Source: Gemmatimonas aurantiaca T-27 (lineage in GTDB: Bacteria; Gemmatimonadota; Gemmatimonadetes; Gemmatimonadales; Gemmatimonadaceae). From it: a stretch of 64,000 nucleotides of DNA. The translations under genes were made by a program, and so were the position numbers. Under the pieces are notes generated by a model. That model made no database searches and was not told the DNA's origin. It worked only from the letters and a program-made list of their open reading frames with translations. This document shows positions 19,252 through 27,394 of this stretch, piece after piece (position 1 is the first letter of the stretch; each line of letters begins with the position of its first letter). The stretch covers positions 2,735,646-2,799,645 of the forward strand of contig NC_012489.1 in NCBI RefSeq assembly GCF_000010305.1, in the 5' to 3' direction.

Positions 19252-19301
19252 GGCAGCGTCAGGCAGTGGTCAGGGGCCGGGTGGCGCAAATTGGGGGCGA
19301 T

Positions 19302-19330
19302 ATGGGTAGAACCCATCACCCTGCAGGGTG
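19302..19330. promoter_or_regulatory. Two abutting dyads in a divergent intergenic region
   Basis: ATGGGT-AGA-ACCCAT (19302-19316) directly abuts a perfect 14-bp palindrome CACCCTGCAGGGTG (19317-19330). The pair lies 50 nt upstream of the methyltransferase operon and 37 nt upstream of the M48 gene, a position suited to an operator. Confidence 0.4.
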
Positions 19331-19367
19331 TCGCCTGCAACGATAGCAGGACAAGAGTGAGGAGACC

Positions 19368-20243
19368 ATGACAACAACCGTGACAACCACCGATCGACCG
19401 CATCCCGCGACGTGGGGGGCAACCGCGACGACCACAGGACAGTCCGCCATGCGGACCGTGCTGCTGCTTGGCGCTGGTGTCCTGTTTGCGGCGTGTGTGC
19501 CAAATACGAGCCAGGAAGTGGCCATGGGTAACGACTACGCGCAGCAGATCGAGCGTGAGTTGCCCATCGTGCGGGACCCGGAAATCGTGCGCTACATCAA
19601 CGTGCTGGGCGACTCCATCGCTCGCGTGGTCGATGACCGCAGCCTGACGTGGCATTTCAACGTGGTCGATCAGGGCGATATCAACGCCTTCGCGGTGCCC
19701 GGTGGCCACATCTACGTGAACCGCGGCCTCATCGAGAAGTCCACCAACATGTCCGAGCTGGCCGGCGTGATCGGTCATGAGATCGCACACGTCACCCAGC
19801 GCCACAGCATGAAGCAGATGGCGGCCGCCCAGCGTGCCAATGCGGGACTCAGCATTGGCTGCATCCTCGCGCCGTCGGTGTGTCAGGGCGCGGCAGGGGC
19901 TGGTGTGCAGGTACTGGCACAGGCGGGATTTGCCAAGTTCAGTCGCGACGACGAAACCGAAGCGGACCGCTTTGGGGTGAAGTACGTCACTCGCTCGGGA
20001 ATCGATCCGCGTGGCATGCCCAGCATGTTCCGCATCCTGTTGGCGGAGCGACAGACCAATCCGTCCGGCGTGGAGGGCTTCTTCGCGTCACACCCCATCG
20101 AAGAAAGCCGCATCGAGACAACCGAGGAGGAAATCGCGAAGCTCGACAAGATCGTGCTCAGTTCCCTGTCTCGCGACTCGCCCGCCTTTCAGGCCTTCAA
20201 GCGCCGCCTGGCCAGTCTGCCGCGCACACCCGCCAGACGCTGA
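19368..20243 (+). CDS. M48 family zinc metalloprotease lipoprotein
   Basis: A 291-residue periplasmic metalloprotease of the BepA/LoiP/YggG type, involved in outer-membrane protein quality control in characterised relatives. HEIAH at 137-141 supplies the zinc histidines and catalytic Glu; the third ligand is in DETEADRFGVKY. A lipobox (LFAAC) follows a short hydrophobic stretch. The ATG at 19368 has a good Shine-Dalgarno (GAGGAG, 4 nt spacing) but gives a 27-residue hydrophilic lead before the signal peptide. The internal ATG at 19449 gives a normal lipoprotein signal but has no ribosome site. I keep the first because of the ribosome site. Confidence 0.9.
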   Translation: MTTTVTTTDRPHPATWGATATTTGQSAMRTVLLLGAGVLFAACVPNTSQEVAMGNDYAQQIERELPIVRDPEIVRYINVLGDSIARVVDDRSLTWHFNVVDQGDINAFAVPGGHIYVNRGLIEKSTNMSELAGVIGHEIAHVTQRHSMKQMAAAQRANAGLSIGCILAPSVCQGAAGAGVQVLAQAGFAKFSRDDETEADRFGVKYVTRSGIDPRGMPSMFRILLAERQTNPSGVEGFFASHPIEESRIETTEEEIAKLDKIVLSSLSRDSPAFQAFKRRLASLPRTPARR

Positions 20244-20252
20244 CGCGTCTGG
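20233..20252. terminator. Hairpin between convergent M48 and PNP genes
   Basis: CCAGACGC-TGAC-GCGTCTGG forms a perfect 8-bp stem that includes the M48 stop codon and ends directly beside the PNP stop. It could end both transcripts; no T run is present. Confidence 0.45.
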
Positions 20253-21137
20253 TCAGGACGCAGCAGGGAGCTGTCGCACGAACTCGGTGATCAGCGCTTC
20301 GAAGTGGCCGGCGACGGCCTTTCCCGCTTCCATCACCTCGGCGTGCGACAGCTTTTCGGCGGACAGCCCAGCCGCCTTGTTGGTGATGCAGGAAACGGCC
20401 ACGGCCCGCATGCCCAACGCTCGCGCCACGATCACTTCTGGCACCGTGGACATGCCCACCGCGTCGACGCCCATACGCTCGAGCATGCGGACTTCGGACG
20501 GCGTTTCGTAGGTCGGACCGAGCAGGCCACAATACACCCCTTCGTGCAGCGGCACACCGACCACCTGCGCCGCGGCACGCATGCGGGCACGCAGGTCCCG
20601 GTCGTACGGATCGGACATATCGGGAAAGCGCTCGTCGCCGGGCTCCGTACTGCCGATCAGCGGATTGCGGAACATGAGATTCATGTGATCGGCAATCAGC
20701 ATCAGATCACCAGCGGAAAACGTGCGACGCACGCCACCGGCGGCATTGGAGGCGATATACACCGGTGCGCCGAGTGCATGCAGGACACGCACTGGAAAGG
20801 CCGCCAATGCGGCCTCGTGCCCTTCGTACATGTGGAACCGGCCAGCAAGGGCAACCACCGGACGATCGGCGAGCGTGCCGACCAGCAACTGTCCGGCATG
20901 GCCTGCCACCGTGGCCGTGGGAAATCCCGGCACGTGAGAAAAGGGGATGCGCACCGCATCGACGAGACGATCCGCCAGTCCGCCCAGACCAGATCCCAGC
21001 ACGATGCCACACACCGGTGCGGGCGCCGCAGGACCGACACGCTGCCTGATGTAGTCGGCGGCCACGCGTGCGGCTCCGGCCCCCATGGCCGGGGGACGGG
21101 CTTCGTGCATGGAGGTCTCGAATACCCGACTGCTCAT
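20253..21137 (-). CDS. Purine nucleoside phosphorylase (trimeric PNP type)
   Basis: A 294-residue cytoplasmic enzyme that splits inosine and guanosine with phosphate into base and ribose-1-phosphate. The family marks are clear: GIVLGSGLGGLAD, HVPGFPTATVAGHAG, GRFHMYEGH, SNAAGGV, GPTYETPSEVRML and SCITNKAAG. The start ATG at 21137 overlaps the adenosine deaminase stop in an ATGA, so the two are translationally coupled. The longer open frame upstream is antisense-free but lies inside the deaminase gene and is not real. The expected flow is adenosine to inosine (deaminase) to hypoxanthine (this enzyme). Confidence 0.95.
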   Translation of the reverse strand: MSSRVFETSMHEARPPAMGAGAARVAADYIRQRVGPAAPAPVCGIVLGSGLGGLADRLVDAVRIPFSHVPGFPTATVAGHAGQLLVGTLADRPVVALAGRFHMYEGHEAALAAFPVRVLHALGAPVYIASNAAGGVRRTFSAGDLMLIADHMNLMFRNPLIGSTEPGDERFPDMSDPYDRDLRARMRAAAQVVGVPLHEGVYCGLLGPTYETPSEVRMLERMGVDAVGMSTVPEVIVARALGMRAVAVSCITNKAAGLSAEKLSHAEVMEAGKAVAGHFEALITEFVRQLPAAS

Positions 21138-22207
21138 ACAGTCATCCCCATGATCTGGCGTGCATCGGTCAGCCAGGTCTCGATATCGCGCGCCGCGGTG
21201 GCGCGAAGACCCTGACGCTCGGGCCACGGAATGAACGCTGCGTCGAAGGCATTGAGCGCGAGTGTGGCCAGCGTATCCGCACTGAAACGCAGTTGTGTGG
21301 CACAGTGCCGAAACTCGTCGCTCAGCGACACACCACTCATGAGCCGGTTGTCGGTGTTGACAGTGGCAAGCGCCCCCAGCGACACGTAGCGCCCCAGTGG
21401 GTGTTCGGCGAAGGTGTGGGCCACGCGGGTCTGCACGTTGCTCGTCGGGCACACTTCCAACGCAATGCGGCGATCCACCACATAGGCTTCGAGCGTTGGG
21501 TCTTCGAACAGCCGTGTGCCATGACCGATGCGATCGGCGGCGCAGCGATGCACGGCCTGGGCAATGGACCCTGCTCCATCGCCTTCGCCGGCGTGCACCG
21601 TGACGGCCAGATTCGCGGCACGCGCATAGTCGAAGGCCAGCGCGTGCGCTTCCGCCGGGTTGCCGATTTCGCCACCGGCGAGGTCGAATGCCACCACACC
21701 ACGATTTCGATACGCCACGGCCAATTCCGCCATCTCCATGGCATGCGGCCACGGGAAACTGCGCAACGCGCACACGATCACACGCGCCACCGTACCCGAT
21801 TCCTGCTCGCCCCGTGCGAGACCACGAAACACGGCGTCCATCACGTCGGCTAGCGACAAGCCATCACGCACATTGAGCGCCGGACAGAACCGCGCTTCGA
21901 TGTACCGCACCCCATCGAGGGCGGCATCGATGACGAACTCGTAGGCCACCCGCTCCAGCTCAGCGGCCGACTGCATCACCGCCAAGGTCACACCAAAGCG
22001 CGCGAGATACTCCTCGAGATTGCGGGCATCATCCACCCGCATCCAGGTCGCCAGCGCGTCCGGCGTGGCGGCCGGCAATCCGATACCACGCGCGGTGGAC
22101 AACTCCATCAGCGTGGCGGGCCGCAGCGAGCCATCGAGATGGCAGTGCAACTCCGCCTTGGGGAGCCGACGGATCAACTCGGCGAGCACGGCAGCGTCGG
22201 CACTCAT
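21134..22207 (-). CDS. add: Adenosine deaminase
   Basis: A 357-residue zinc hydrolase of the adenosine/AMP deaminase family that converts adenosine to inosine and ammonia. The metal and catalytic motifs are present: HCHLDGS (His21, His23), VHAGE with the general-acid Glu, RIGHGTRL and NTDNRLMSG. Length matches bacterial adenosine deaminases. Adenine deaminase is an alternative within the family, but the neighbouring nucleotidase and phosphorylase favour adenosine. Start and stop overlap the neighbours by ATGA junctions on both sides. Confidence 0.92.
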   Translation of the reverse strand: MSADAAVLAELIRRLPKAELHCHLDGSLRPATLMELSTARGIGLPAATPDALATWMRVDDARNLEEYLARFGVTLAVMQSAAELERVAYEFVIDAALDGVRYIEARFCPALNVRDGLSLADVMDAVFRGLARGEQESGTVARVIVCALRSFPWPHAMEMAELAVAYRNRGVVAFDLAGGEIGNPAEAHALAFDYARAANLAVTVHAGEGDGAGSIAQAVHRCAADRIGHGTRLFEDPTLEAYVVDRRIALEVCPTSNVQTRVAHTFAEHPLGRYVSLGALATVNTDNRLMSGVSLSDEFRHCATQLRFSADTLATLALNAFDAAFIPWPERQGLRATAARDIETWLTDARQIMGMTV

Positions 22208-22458
22208 GCGTCGCCGTCCACCGCCGTGTCGGCGAGCCGCTCGCGTACCGGCACCACGCGGTAGATGGCGCCATTCACCAGGGGCTCGTGCGCATCGACC
22301 GGCAACCCGCGGCTATCCGTCAGGCGCGCCGTCCCCCCGTCGATCTGATCGGCCGATGCGGGCAACAGCGCGCGCACCGCGTCGAGCGCCGTCGACCCGG
22401 CGGGTACACTCACTCCGCGTTCATTCACGAACGCACGAACCTCGACTTGAGCCATCAT
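22204..22458 (-). CDS. Small beta-grasp-like protein in the purine operon
   Basis: An 84-residue protein without a family I can name. The pattern resembles the ThiS/MoaD ubiquitin-like fold: a first strand VEVRAFVNE, a turn GVSVPAGSTALDAVRALLP (compare 'VPAGATLLDAL' of sulfur carriers), and a last strand VNGAIYRVVPVRE. It does not end in the Gly-Gly needed for sulfur transfer; the tail is acidic (LADTAVDGDA). Start and stop overlap its neighbours by ATGA, so it is made with the nucleotidase and the deaminase. A second ATG three bases downstream could also be used. It may act as a binding or assembly partner; that is inference only. Confidence 0.75.
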   Translation of the reverse strand: MMAQVEVRAFVNERGVSVPAGSTALDAVRALLPASADQIDGGTARLTDSRGLPVDAHEPLVNGAIYRVVPVRERLADTAVDGDA

Positions 22459-25400
22459 CGTGCTCCCGCGGTAACCGGGCGAATACGCACCGTGGTGTCG
22501 GCCTGAATGGGCTGTGGCTGGCGACGGAGATACTCGGCCAACACATCGCTGTCGCGCAACGGCAGATACTCCGTAGACACCGCCGTCTTCTGCAGGTCGG
22601 TGTACAGGTCGTCGATCATGAAATCATTCATCACCACGCCGTAGATGCGATCGGGCTGAATGGCCGCACCATTGGCCATGGTGATGCGTACGATCCGATC
22701 CCCATCGGCACGTGACGAGTCGTACTCGATCAGCAAGCCGCTCACGTGTGCGTGGGGAGCTCCGTTCTCGAAGGTGCGCTCCATCATCGGCTTGAGATCG
22801 CGCCCGCGCACCCGCATCCGCGTCAACACATTGCCGAACGGGCTGATGAGATGCACACCGCCGAACAGCAACGGACCGGCCCGCACATCGATGCGGATAC
22901 CACCATTGTTGATCATCCCCACATCACCCGCGCCCATCGTGCGCGCGGCGTCGGCGATCAGGTTGCCCAACGGATACTGGTTGCCGCGTCGCCGCAGATC
23001 GCTCGCGATCGTGGCCACAGGCTGCTGTTCCTTGGCCTCCGACCGGGCTGTCGCCACACGCACGATGGAATCCACCGACGCTTCCGCGCCTTCGATGGCA
23101 TCGCCACGCACCGGGCGAATCTCCGTGCGCGCCGCACCGCCGCCAATCGGCAGGTCGATGATCACGATGCCGCGGCCACTCGAAGTGGGCTCCACGGCGG
23201 GCATGCCTTCGAAATCGAAGGTCAGATTCACATGGGCATGGCCCATGATGTACGCATCGGGACGCTCCGCGCCGAGTGCCGCGACACGCTTCCCGAGTGC
23301 GATACCTTCACCTTCGCACACCGTCGGCCGGTCCCGCTCACAGCGACCACCGTCGTGCACCACAAAAAGGACGACCTGTGCACCTGCCGCGCGCAGCGCC
23401 TTCGCGCGCTCCTGATAGACCGGCAACGGATCGATGAAGGTGAGGCCCGCCACCTTGCGGCGCGCCGCCGAAGACGACGTGTGCGTACCGGCAGCGCCTA
23501 CAATGCCAATGCGCAGGTTTCCGCGCTGCACGATGGTGTCAGCCTTGATCCACGCCGGCAGCTTGCCGTCGGGGCCACGCACATTGGCGCCCAGCACCGC
23601 ATGTCGCAGTTCGCGCATACGGACTCGCAGCGTATCCTGCGAAAAGTCGAATTCGTGATTGCCCAGCGCTCCGGCGGCGATGTCGAACCGGTTGACCACA
23701 CCGACCGTGGGGCGGCCGGAATCCCAATCTGAAGCCGGTGTGCCGGTGAACAGATCGCCGGCATCGATGATCACGCTCTCACAGGCCGGCGACACACACT
23801 CGCCCTGTGCCTTCCGAAGTGCTGCCGAGAGTGCCACCGCACCACCCATCGGATTGGCCCCATCGAAACGTGGCTTGAGTTGCGCGTGGAAGTCGCTCAT
23901 GGCGATCACGCGCAACATGCGCTGTCCGGGGGTGCCAACCATCGTCGATGCAGAAGAACGACCATCGGTCTCAGCGCGACGTCCACGCAGCAATTCACGC
24001 AGAATGAGCTCGCGGGCGGCGGCTGGTTCGATGGACCAGTTGGGCGTGAAGTAGCCCGATGGCTCGATGGTCTTCGCGCGTTCGATTTCGTCGATGATGA
24101 TCTGCCGGATCTCGGTGTCCCGCGCATACACCACGGGCGCCGTCGCCAGCATCGCGTAGGCGCCGCCGCCCGACTGGCGATAGTTGTTCACGGCCAACGT
24201 GAACGAATCCGTCGCGACCACATCGCGGCCACGGATCTGCAGCTTGGTGACACGCTGCCCAACCGGCTGCCGCAGGTCGAGCACGTAGTCCGCGCCCGCA
24301 ATCATGTCGAAGTTGTAGCCTGCCACTGCCGGATCGATGATGCCGTTGGACGGCGCATCACCTGACGGCGTGAGCGTGCGGTAGTACTTCGCGGAATGCT
24401 CGAGGTACGCCCGTAGCTGCGCTCCCGTGATGCGCACGGCACGCAGTGTATTGTCGTACGGATACAGACGCGAGATCATCGCCCGTGTGATGCCTCCCGC
24501 GGGCAAGGACGCGTCCAGCGAAAACGCCGACACGGCCGCGAGGTCCGCCTTCGTCTCACGAAGCATCACCTCAGCCACGAGGTCCATGAGGGGCACGTCG
24601 GCCACGCGCGCACTATCCGCGCGCCACGCCACGCTGGTCTGCCCCACCGTGCCCTGCACCCAGGCCCGTGTGGTCTCGTGCGTACGCACCGACGCCGCCA
24701 ACACGGCGGGGGATTCCTTGTGATTGGTGACCAGCACCCGCTCGCCACGGCGGGCCGCCACGGTCCACTTCCCTTTCACCTTTTCCAGGGAGAGGGTGCC
24801 CAGCCCCACCGAGCCGGCCCAGTTGCGAGCTTGCATCACCAGCGCCCCGCCGATGGTCGTGTCCACCACCTCGCGATGCGAATGCCCGAACACCACTACA
24901 TCGACGCCCGGAATCTCCTTTGGGATGCGCGCCGAAACGTTCTCGGACGGCAATCCGGTGGCCAGGGTGTCGTATGTCGCGCGCTCGGCGAGCCCGGAGT
25001 GCAGCAGGACAATCACCACGTCGGCCTTGGCGCGTCGTGCCGCCGCCACGGACGACTTCACCGCCGGCACGATGTCGGATACCGTCACCCCGGCTTGTTT
25101 GAGGTTGTCCCGGTCCCACACCATCGACCCCGGCGTCGTACCACCCACGATCGCGACTTTGACACCGGCCCGCGTGACCATGTTCCAGGGCGCCACGAAG
25201 TTGCTGCCGTTGGCGTTCTGCACGTTCGCGGCGAGGAAGGGAAAACTCGCCTGCGCGATGGCGCGCCTGAGCAGCGGCACCCCGTAATTGAATTCGTGAT
25301 TGCCGAGCACCGCCGCGTCGTAACGCATGACGTTCATCGACGCGATGACCGGGTGCACCGGCGGCGGCGAGACACGCGCCGCCACGTAGGTGAGTGGATT

Positions 25401-25694
25401 GCCCTGCAGAATGTCCCCCGCTTCCACCAAGACGACCCGACCCGGATGCGCGGCGCGCACCGAGTCGACAATGGTGGCCGCAGCGGCCAGCGAATGCGCT
25501 GGATCGGGCGCGTTCGCGTAGTAGTCCCAGGCTCGCAGTCGACCGTGAACATCGGTCGTGGTGGCGATGACCAGATCCAGCTTGGCCGATTGGCCTTCAG
25601 CCAGAGTGGGGGCCGCGGCGCCCAGCAGCAGGGCGGCGGCTAGGACACGCGCGCGACGGGAGGGACAATGACGGTCAGCAGACAGTTGTTCCAT
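22455..25694 (-). CDS. Exported tandem double 5'-nucleotidase / cyclic phosphodiesterase
   Basis: A 1079-residue secreted protein made of two complete calcineurin-like 5'-nucleotidase units. A signal peptide (LAAALLLGAAAPTLAEGQ) is followed by unit 1 (about 36-560): TDVHG, EAGDILQG, LGNHEFNYG, GHSHREV and a 5'-nucleotidase C-terminal domain (ITGAQLRAYLEHSAKYY). Unit 2 (about 590-1065) has SDFHAQL, DAGDLFTG, LGNHEFDFS, GHAHVNL and another C-terminal domain (NNGGIRIDVR, LISPFGNVLTRM). All metal-binding motifs look intact in both. Such enzymes remove phosphate from nucleotides and 2',3'-cyclic nucleotides in the periplasm. It heads the purine-salvage operon and overlaps the next start by ATGA. 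The double arrangement is unusual. Confidence 0.9.
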   Translation of the reverse strand: MEQLSADRHCPSRRARVLAAALLLGAAAPTLAEGQSAKLDLVIATTTDVHGRLRAWDYYANAPDPAHSLAAAATIVDSVRAAHPGRVVLVEAGDILQGNPLTYVAARVSPPPVHPVIASMNVMRYDAAVLGNHEFNYGVPLLRRAIAQASFPFLAANVQNANGSNFVAPWNMVTRAGVKVAIVGGTTPGSMVWDRDNLKQAGVTVSDIVPAVKSSVAAARRAKADVVIVLLHSGLAERATYDTLATGLPSENVSARIPKEIPGVDVVVFGHSHREVVDTTIGGALVMQARNWAGSVGLGTLSLEKVKGKWTVAARRGERVLVTNHKESPAVLAASVRTHETTRAWVQGTVGQTSVAWRADSARVADVPLMDLVAEVMLRETKADLAAVSAFSLDASLPAGGITRAMISRLYPYDNTLRAVRITGAQLRAYLEHSAKYYRTLTPSGDAPSNGIIDPAVAGYNFDMIAGADYVLDLRQPVGQRVTKLQIRGRDVVATDSFTLAVNNYRQSGGGAYAMLATAPVVYARDTEIRQIIIDEIERAKTIEPSGYFTPNWSIEPAAARELILRELLRGRRAETDGRSSASTMVGTPGQRMLRVIAMSDFHAQLKPRFDGANPMGGAVALSAALRKAQGECVSPACESVIIDAGDLFTGTPASDWDSGRPTVGVVNRFDIAAGALGNHEFDFSQDTLRVRMRELRHAVLGANVRGPDGKLPAWIKADTIVQRGNLRIGIVGAAGTHTSSSAARRKVAGLTFIDPLPVYQERAKALRAAGAQVVLFVVHDGGRCERDRPTVCEGEGIALGKRVAALGAERPDAYIMGHAHVNLTFDFEGMPAVEPTSSGRGIVIIDLPIGGGAARTEIRPVRGDAIEGAEASVDSIVRVATARSEAKEQQPVATIASDLRRRGNQYPLGNLIADAARTMGAGDVGMINNGGIRIDVRAGPLLFGGVHLISPFGNVLTRMRVRGRDLKPMMERTFENGAPHAHVSGLLIEYDSSRADGDRIVRITMANGAAIQPDRIYGVVMNDFMIDDLYTDLQKTAVSTEYLPLRDSDVLAEYLRRQPQPIQADTTVRIRPVTAGAR

Positions 25695-25879
25695 GGGGGA
25701 ATGCTAGTCGCTCCCGGGGGCCCTTTGGAGGGGCGACCTTCTGCCAGCGGGTTCCGGCCCGCGTCGGAGGGGGACTTGCGGTCCAATGGCCAATTGCCAA
25801 TTGCTGACCGGTCTGCGGCCCCGTTGCCTTGCCCCCTCCCCGGTTGTCCCGCGAACTTGCGGGGGACCACACGTCGGCT

Positions 25880-25923
25880 CCGGATCGCCGATACAGGCTT
25901 GTTACACGGTCGTGGCGATCCGG
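25880..25923. repeat. 10-bp inverted repeat in the uridine kinase leader
   Basis: CCGGATCGCC (25880-25889) and GGCGATCCGG (25914-25923) flank a 24-nt spacer and end 56 nt before the udk start. It may be an operator or an mRNA hairpin. The same 285-bp divergent region also contains a GCCAATT tandem repeat near 25788-25801. I see no other gene there. Confidence 0.4.
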
Positions 25924-25979
25924 TCACGACGCCCGGGCAGGTTGGTTGCTGTGTCACGCACGCACCCGCAATTCCGTTC

Positions 25980-26651
25980 ATGAAACCGCTCATCATCGGC
26001 ATCGCGGGTGGAACCGGTTCCGGCAAGTCCACGGTAGCGCGCAAGGTGGCTGAGGCCCTCCCCGGGGCGTCGGTCGCATTCCTCGAGATGGATGCGTACT
26101 ACCGCGATTACCGGCACCTCACGCTGGAGCAGTTGCATCAGGTCAATTGGGATCACCCCGATGCCTTCGATGTGGAGCTGATGTCGGCTCATATCGCGAC
26201 GCTCGCTCGCGGCGAGGCCGTCGAGATGCCCCTGTATGAGTTCGCCACCCATTCCCGCAGCGAACAGACGCGGCGGATCGAACCGGCGGACGTGGTGGTG
26301 ATCGACGGCATTTTGCTGCTCGTCGATGCCAACATCCGTGGCCAGTGTGAAGTGAAGGTGTTTGTGGATGCCGATCCTGATATCCGTCTGATCCGGCGCA
26401 TTCGCCGCGATACGGCGGTCAGGGGACGGTCGCTGGAGTCGGTGCTCGACCAGTATCTCACGACGGTGCAGCCGATGCATCTCCAGTTTGTGGAGCCCAG
26501 CAAACGCTACGCCGACGTGATCGTCCCCCGCGGGGGGAGCAACACGGTGGCCGTGGAAATGATCGTCGCCAAGATTCAACGACGATTGCTGCAACGTGCC
26601 GCCGTGCAAGAGTCCCTCGTGGCATCTCCGGCCGTGGCCGGTTTGACCTGA
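25980..26651 (+). CDS. udk: Uridine kinase / phosphoribulokinase-family P-loop kinase
   Basis: A 223-residue cytoplasmic kinase that phosphorylates uridine (and usually cytidine) with ATP or GTP. Walker A GGTGSGKS at 10-17, the DAYYRDYRHLTLEQ region with the substrate Asp, the family motif NWDHPDAFD, and the RRIRRDTAVRGRSLESVLDQY lid region are all typical of uridine kinase. The ATG at 25980 begins directly at the P-loop domain; the longer open frame to 25668 is not supported. It is divergent from the purine operon and is followed 7 nt later by phoB, so pyrimidine salvage and phosphate control may share a transcript. Confidence 0.93.
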   Translation: MKPLIIGIAGGTGSGKSTVARKVAEALPGASVAFLEMDAYYRDYRHLTLEQLHQVNWDHPDAFDVELMSAHIATLARGEAVEMPLYEFATHSRSEQTRRIEPADVVVIDGILLLVDANIRGQCEVKVFVDADPDIRLIRRIRRDTAVRGRSLESVLDQYLTTVQPMHLQFVEPSKRYADVIVPRGGSNTVAVEMIVAKIQRRLLQRAAVQESLVASPAVAGLT

Positions 26652-26658
26652 CCCCTGC

Positions 26659-27378
26659 ATGAACCCCGCACCGCCAGCTGCCGATCGCATTCTCGTCGTC
26701 GACGACGAACCGGAAATCGTCGCCCTCGTCGCCTATCACCTGGCCAAGGCCGGATACCGGGTGGCTACCGCCGCCTCGGGCTCCGACGCGCTCGAAGTGG
26801 CGCGCCGTGAACGCCCGTCGCTGATTGTGCTCGATCTGATGCTCCCCGGCATGTCCGGGTTCGATGTGCTGGAACAGCTTCGGGCCGATGAAAGCACGCG
26901 CGAAGTGGCCGTGCTGATGCTCACGGCACGCCGCGAAGAACCCGATCGCATTCGCGGTCTGTCGCTGGGGGCTGACGACTATCTCACCAAGCCGTTCTCC
27001 CCGGCGGAACTGGTGCTGCGGGTGGGCGCCATTCTGCGGCGGACCGGATCGGCGACGCCGGTCAGCGCCGACACGCTGGTCATCGGGCCGCTCCACATCG
27101 ATCGCGCCGCCATGACGGTGCGCGTGGATGGTCAGGATGTGGAACTCACGCCCACCGAGTTCAAGCTGCTGCTCACCCTCGCTGAACGACGGGGTCGTGT
27201 GCAAGGACGTGGCCACCTGCTCGAGACGGTGTGGGAAGCCGCGCCGGATATTCAAACGCGCACGGTGGACATGCACGTGCAGCGCCTGCGCTCGAAGCTG
27301 GGCGCGGCGGGTGAGCTGATCGAAACGGTGCGCGGATTTGGCTATCGCCTGCGCGCGTCCGCACCGCGCCTGGTCTGA
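26659..27378 (+). CDS. phoB: PhoB-type response regulator
   Basis: A 239-residue OmpR/PhoB-family regulator. The receiver domain has the acidic pair Asp15/Asp16, phospho-acceptor Asp59, Thr89 and Lys111 (DDYLTKPF). The C-terminal winged helix (about 140-232) ends with TRTVDMHVQRLRSKLG and IETVRGFGYRL. Phosphorylated PhoB binds direct repeats at phosphate-starvation promoters. Sixteen bases separate it from the GTG start of the histidine kinase. The assignment as PhoB, not another OmpR regulator, rests on the adjacent PhoR-like kinase and the nearby pst operon. Confidence 0.88.
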   Translation: MNPAPPAADRILVVDDEPEIVALVAYHLAKAGYRVATAASGSDALEVARRERPSLIVLDLMLPGMSGFDVLEQLRADESTREVAVLMLTARREEPDRIRGLSLGADDYLTKPFSPAELVLRVGAILRRTGSATPVSADTLVIGPLHIDRAAMTVRVDGQDVELTPTEFKLLLTLAERRGRVQGRGHLLETVWEAAPDIQTRTVDMHVQRLRSKLGAAGELIETVRGFGYRLRASAPRLV

Positions 27379-27394
27379 CCACCAACCCGTCGAC

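Noticed and set aside
21138-21773. N-terminal extension of the purine nucleoside phosphorylase frame
   Set aside because: It lies wholly within the adenosine deaminase gene in another frame and is rich in Arg, Cys and His. The ATGA junction at 21134-21137 is a better start.
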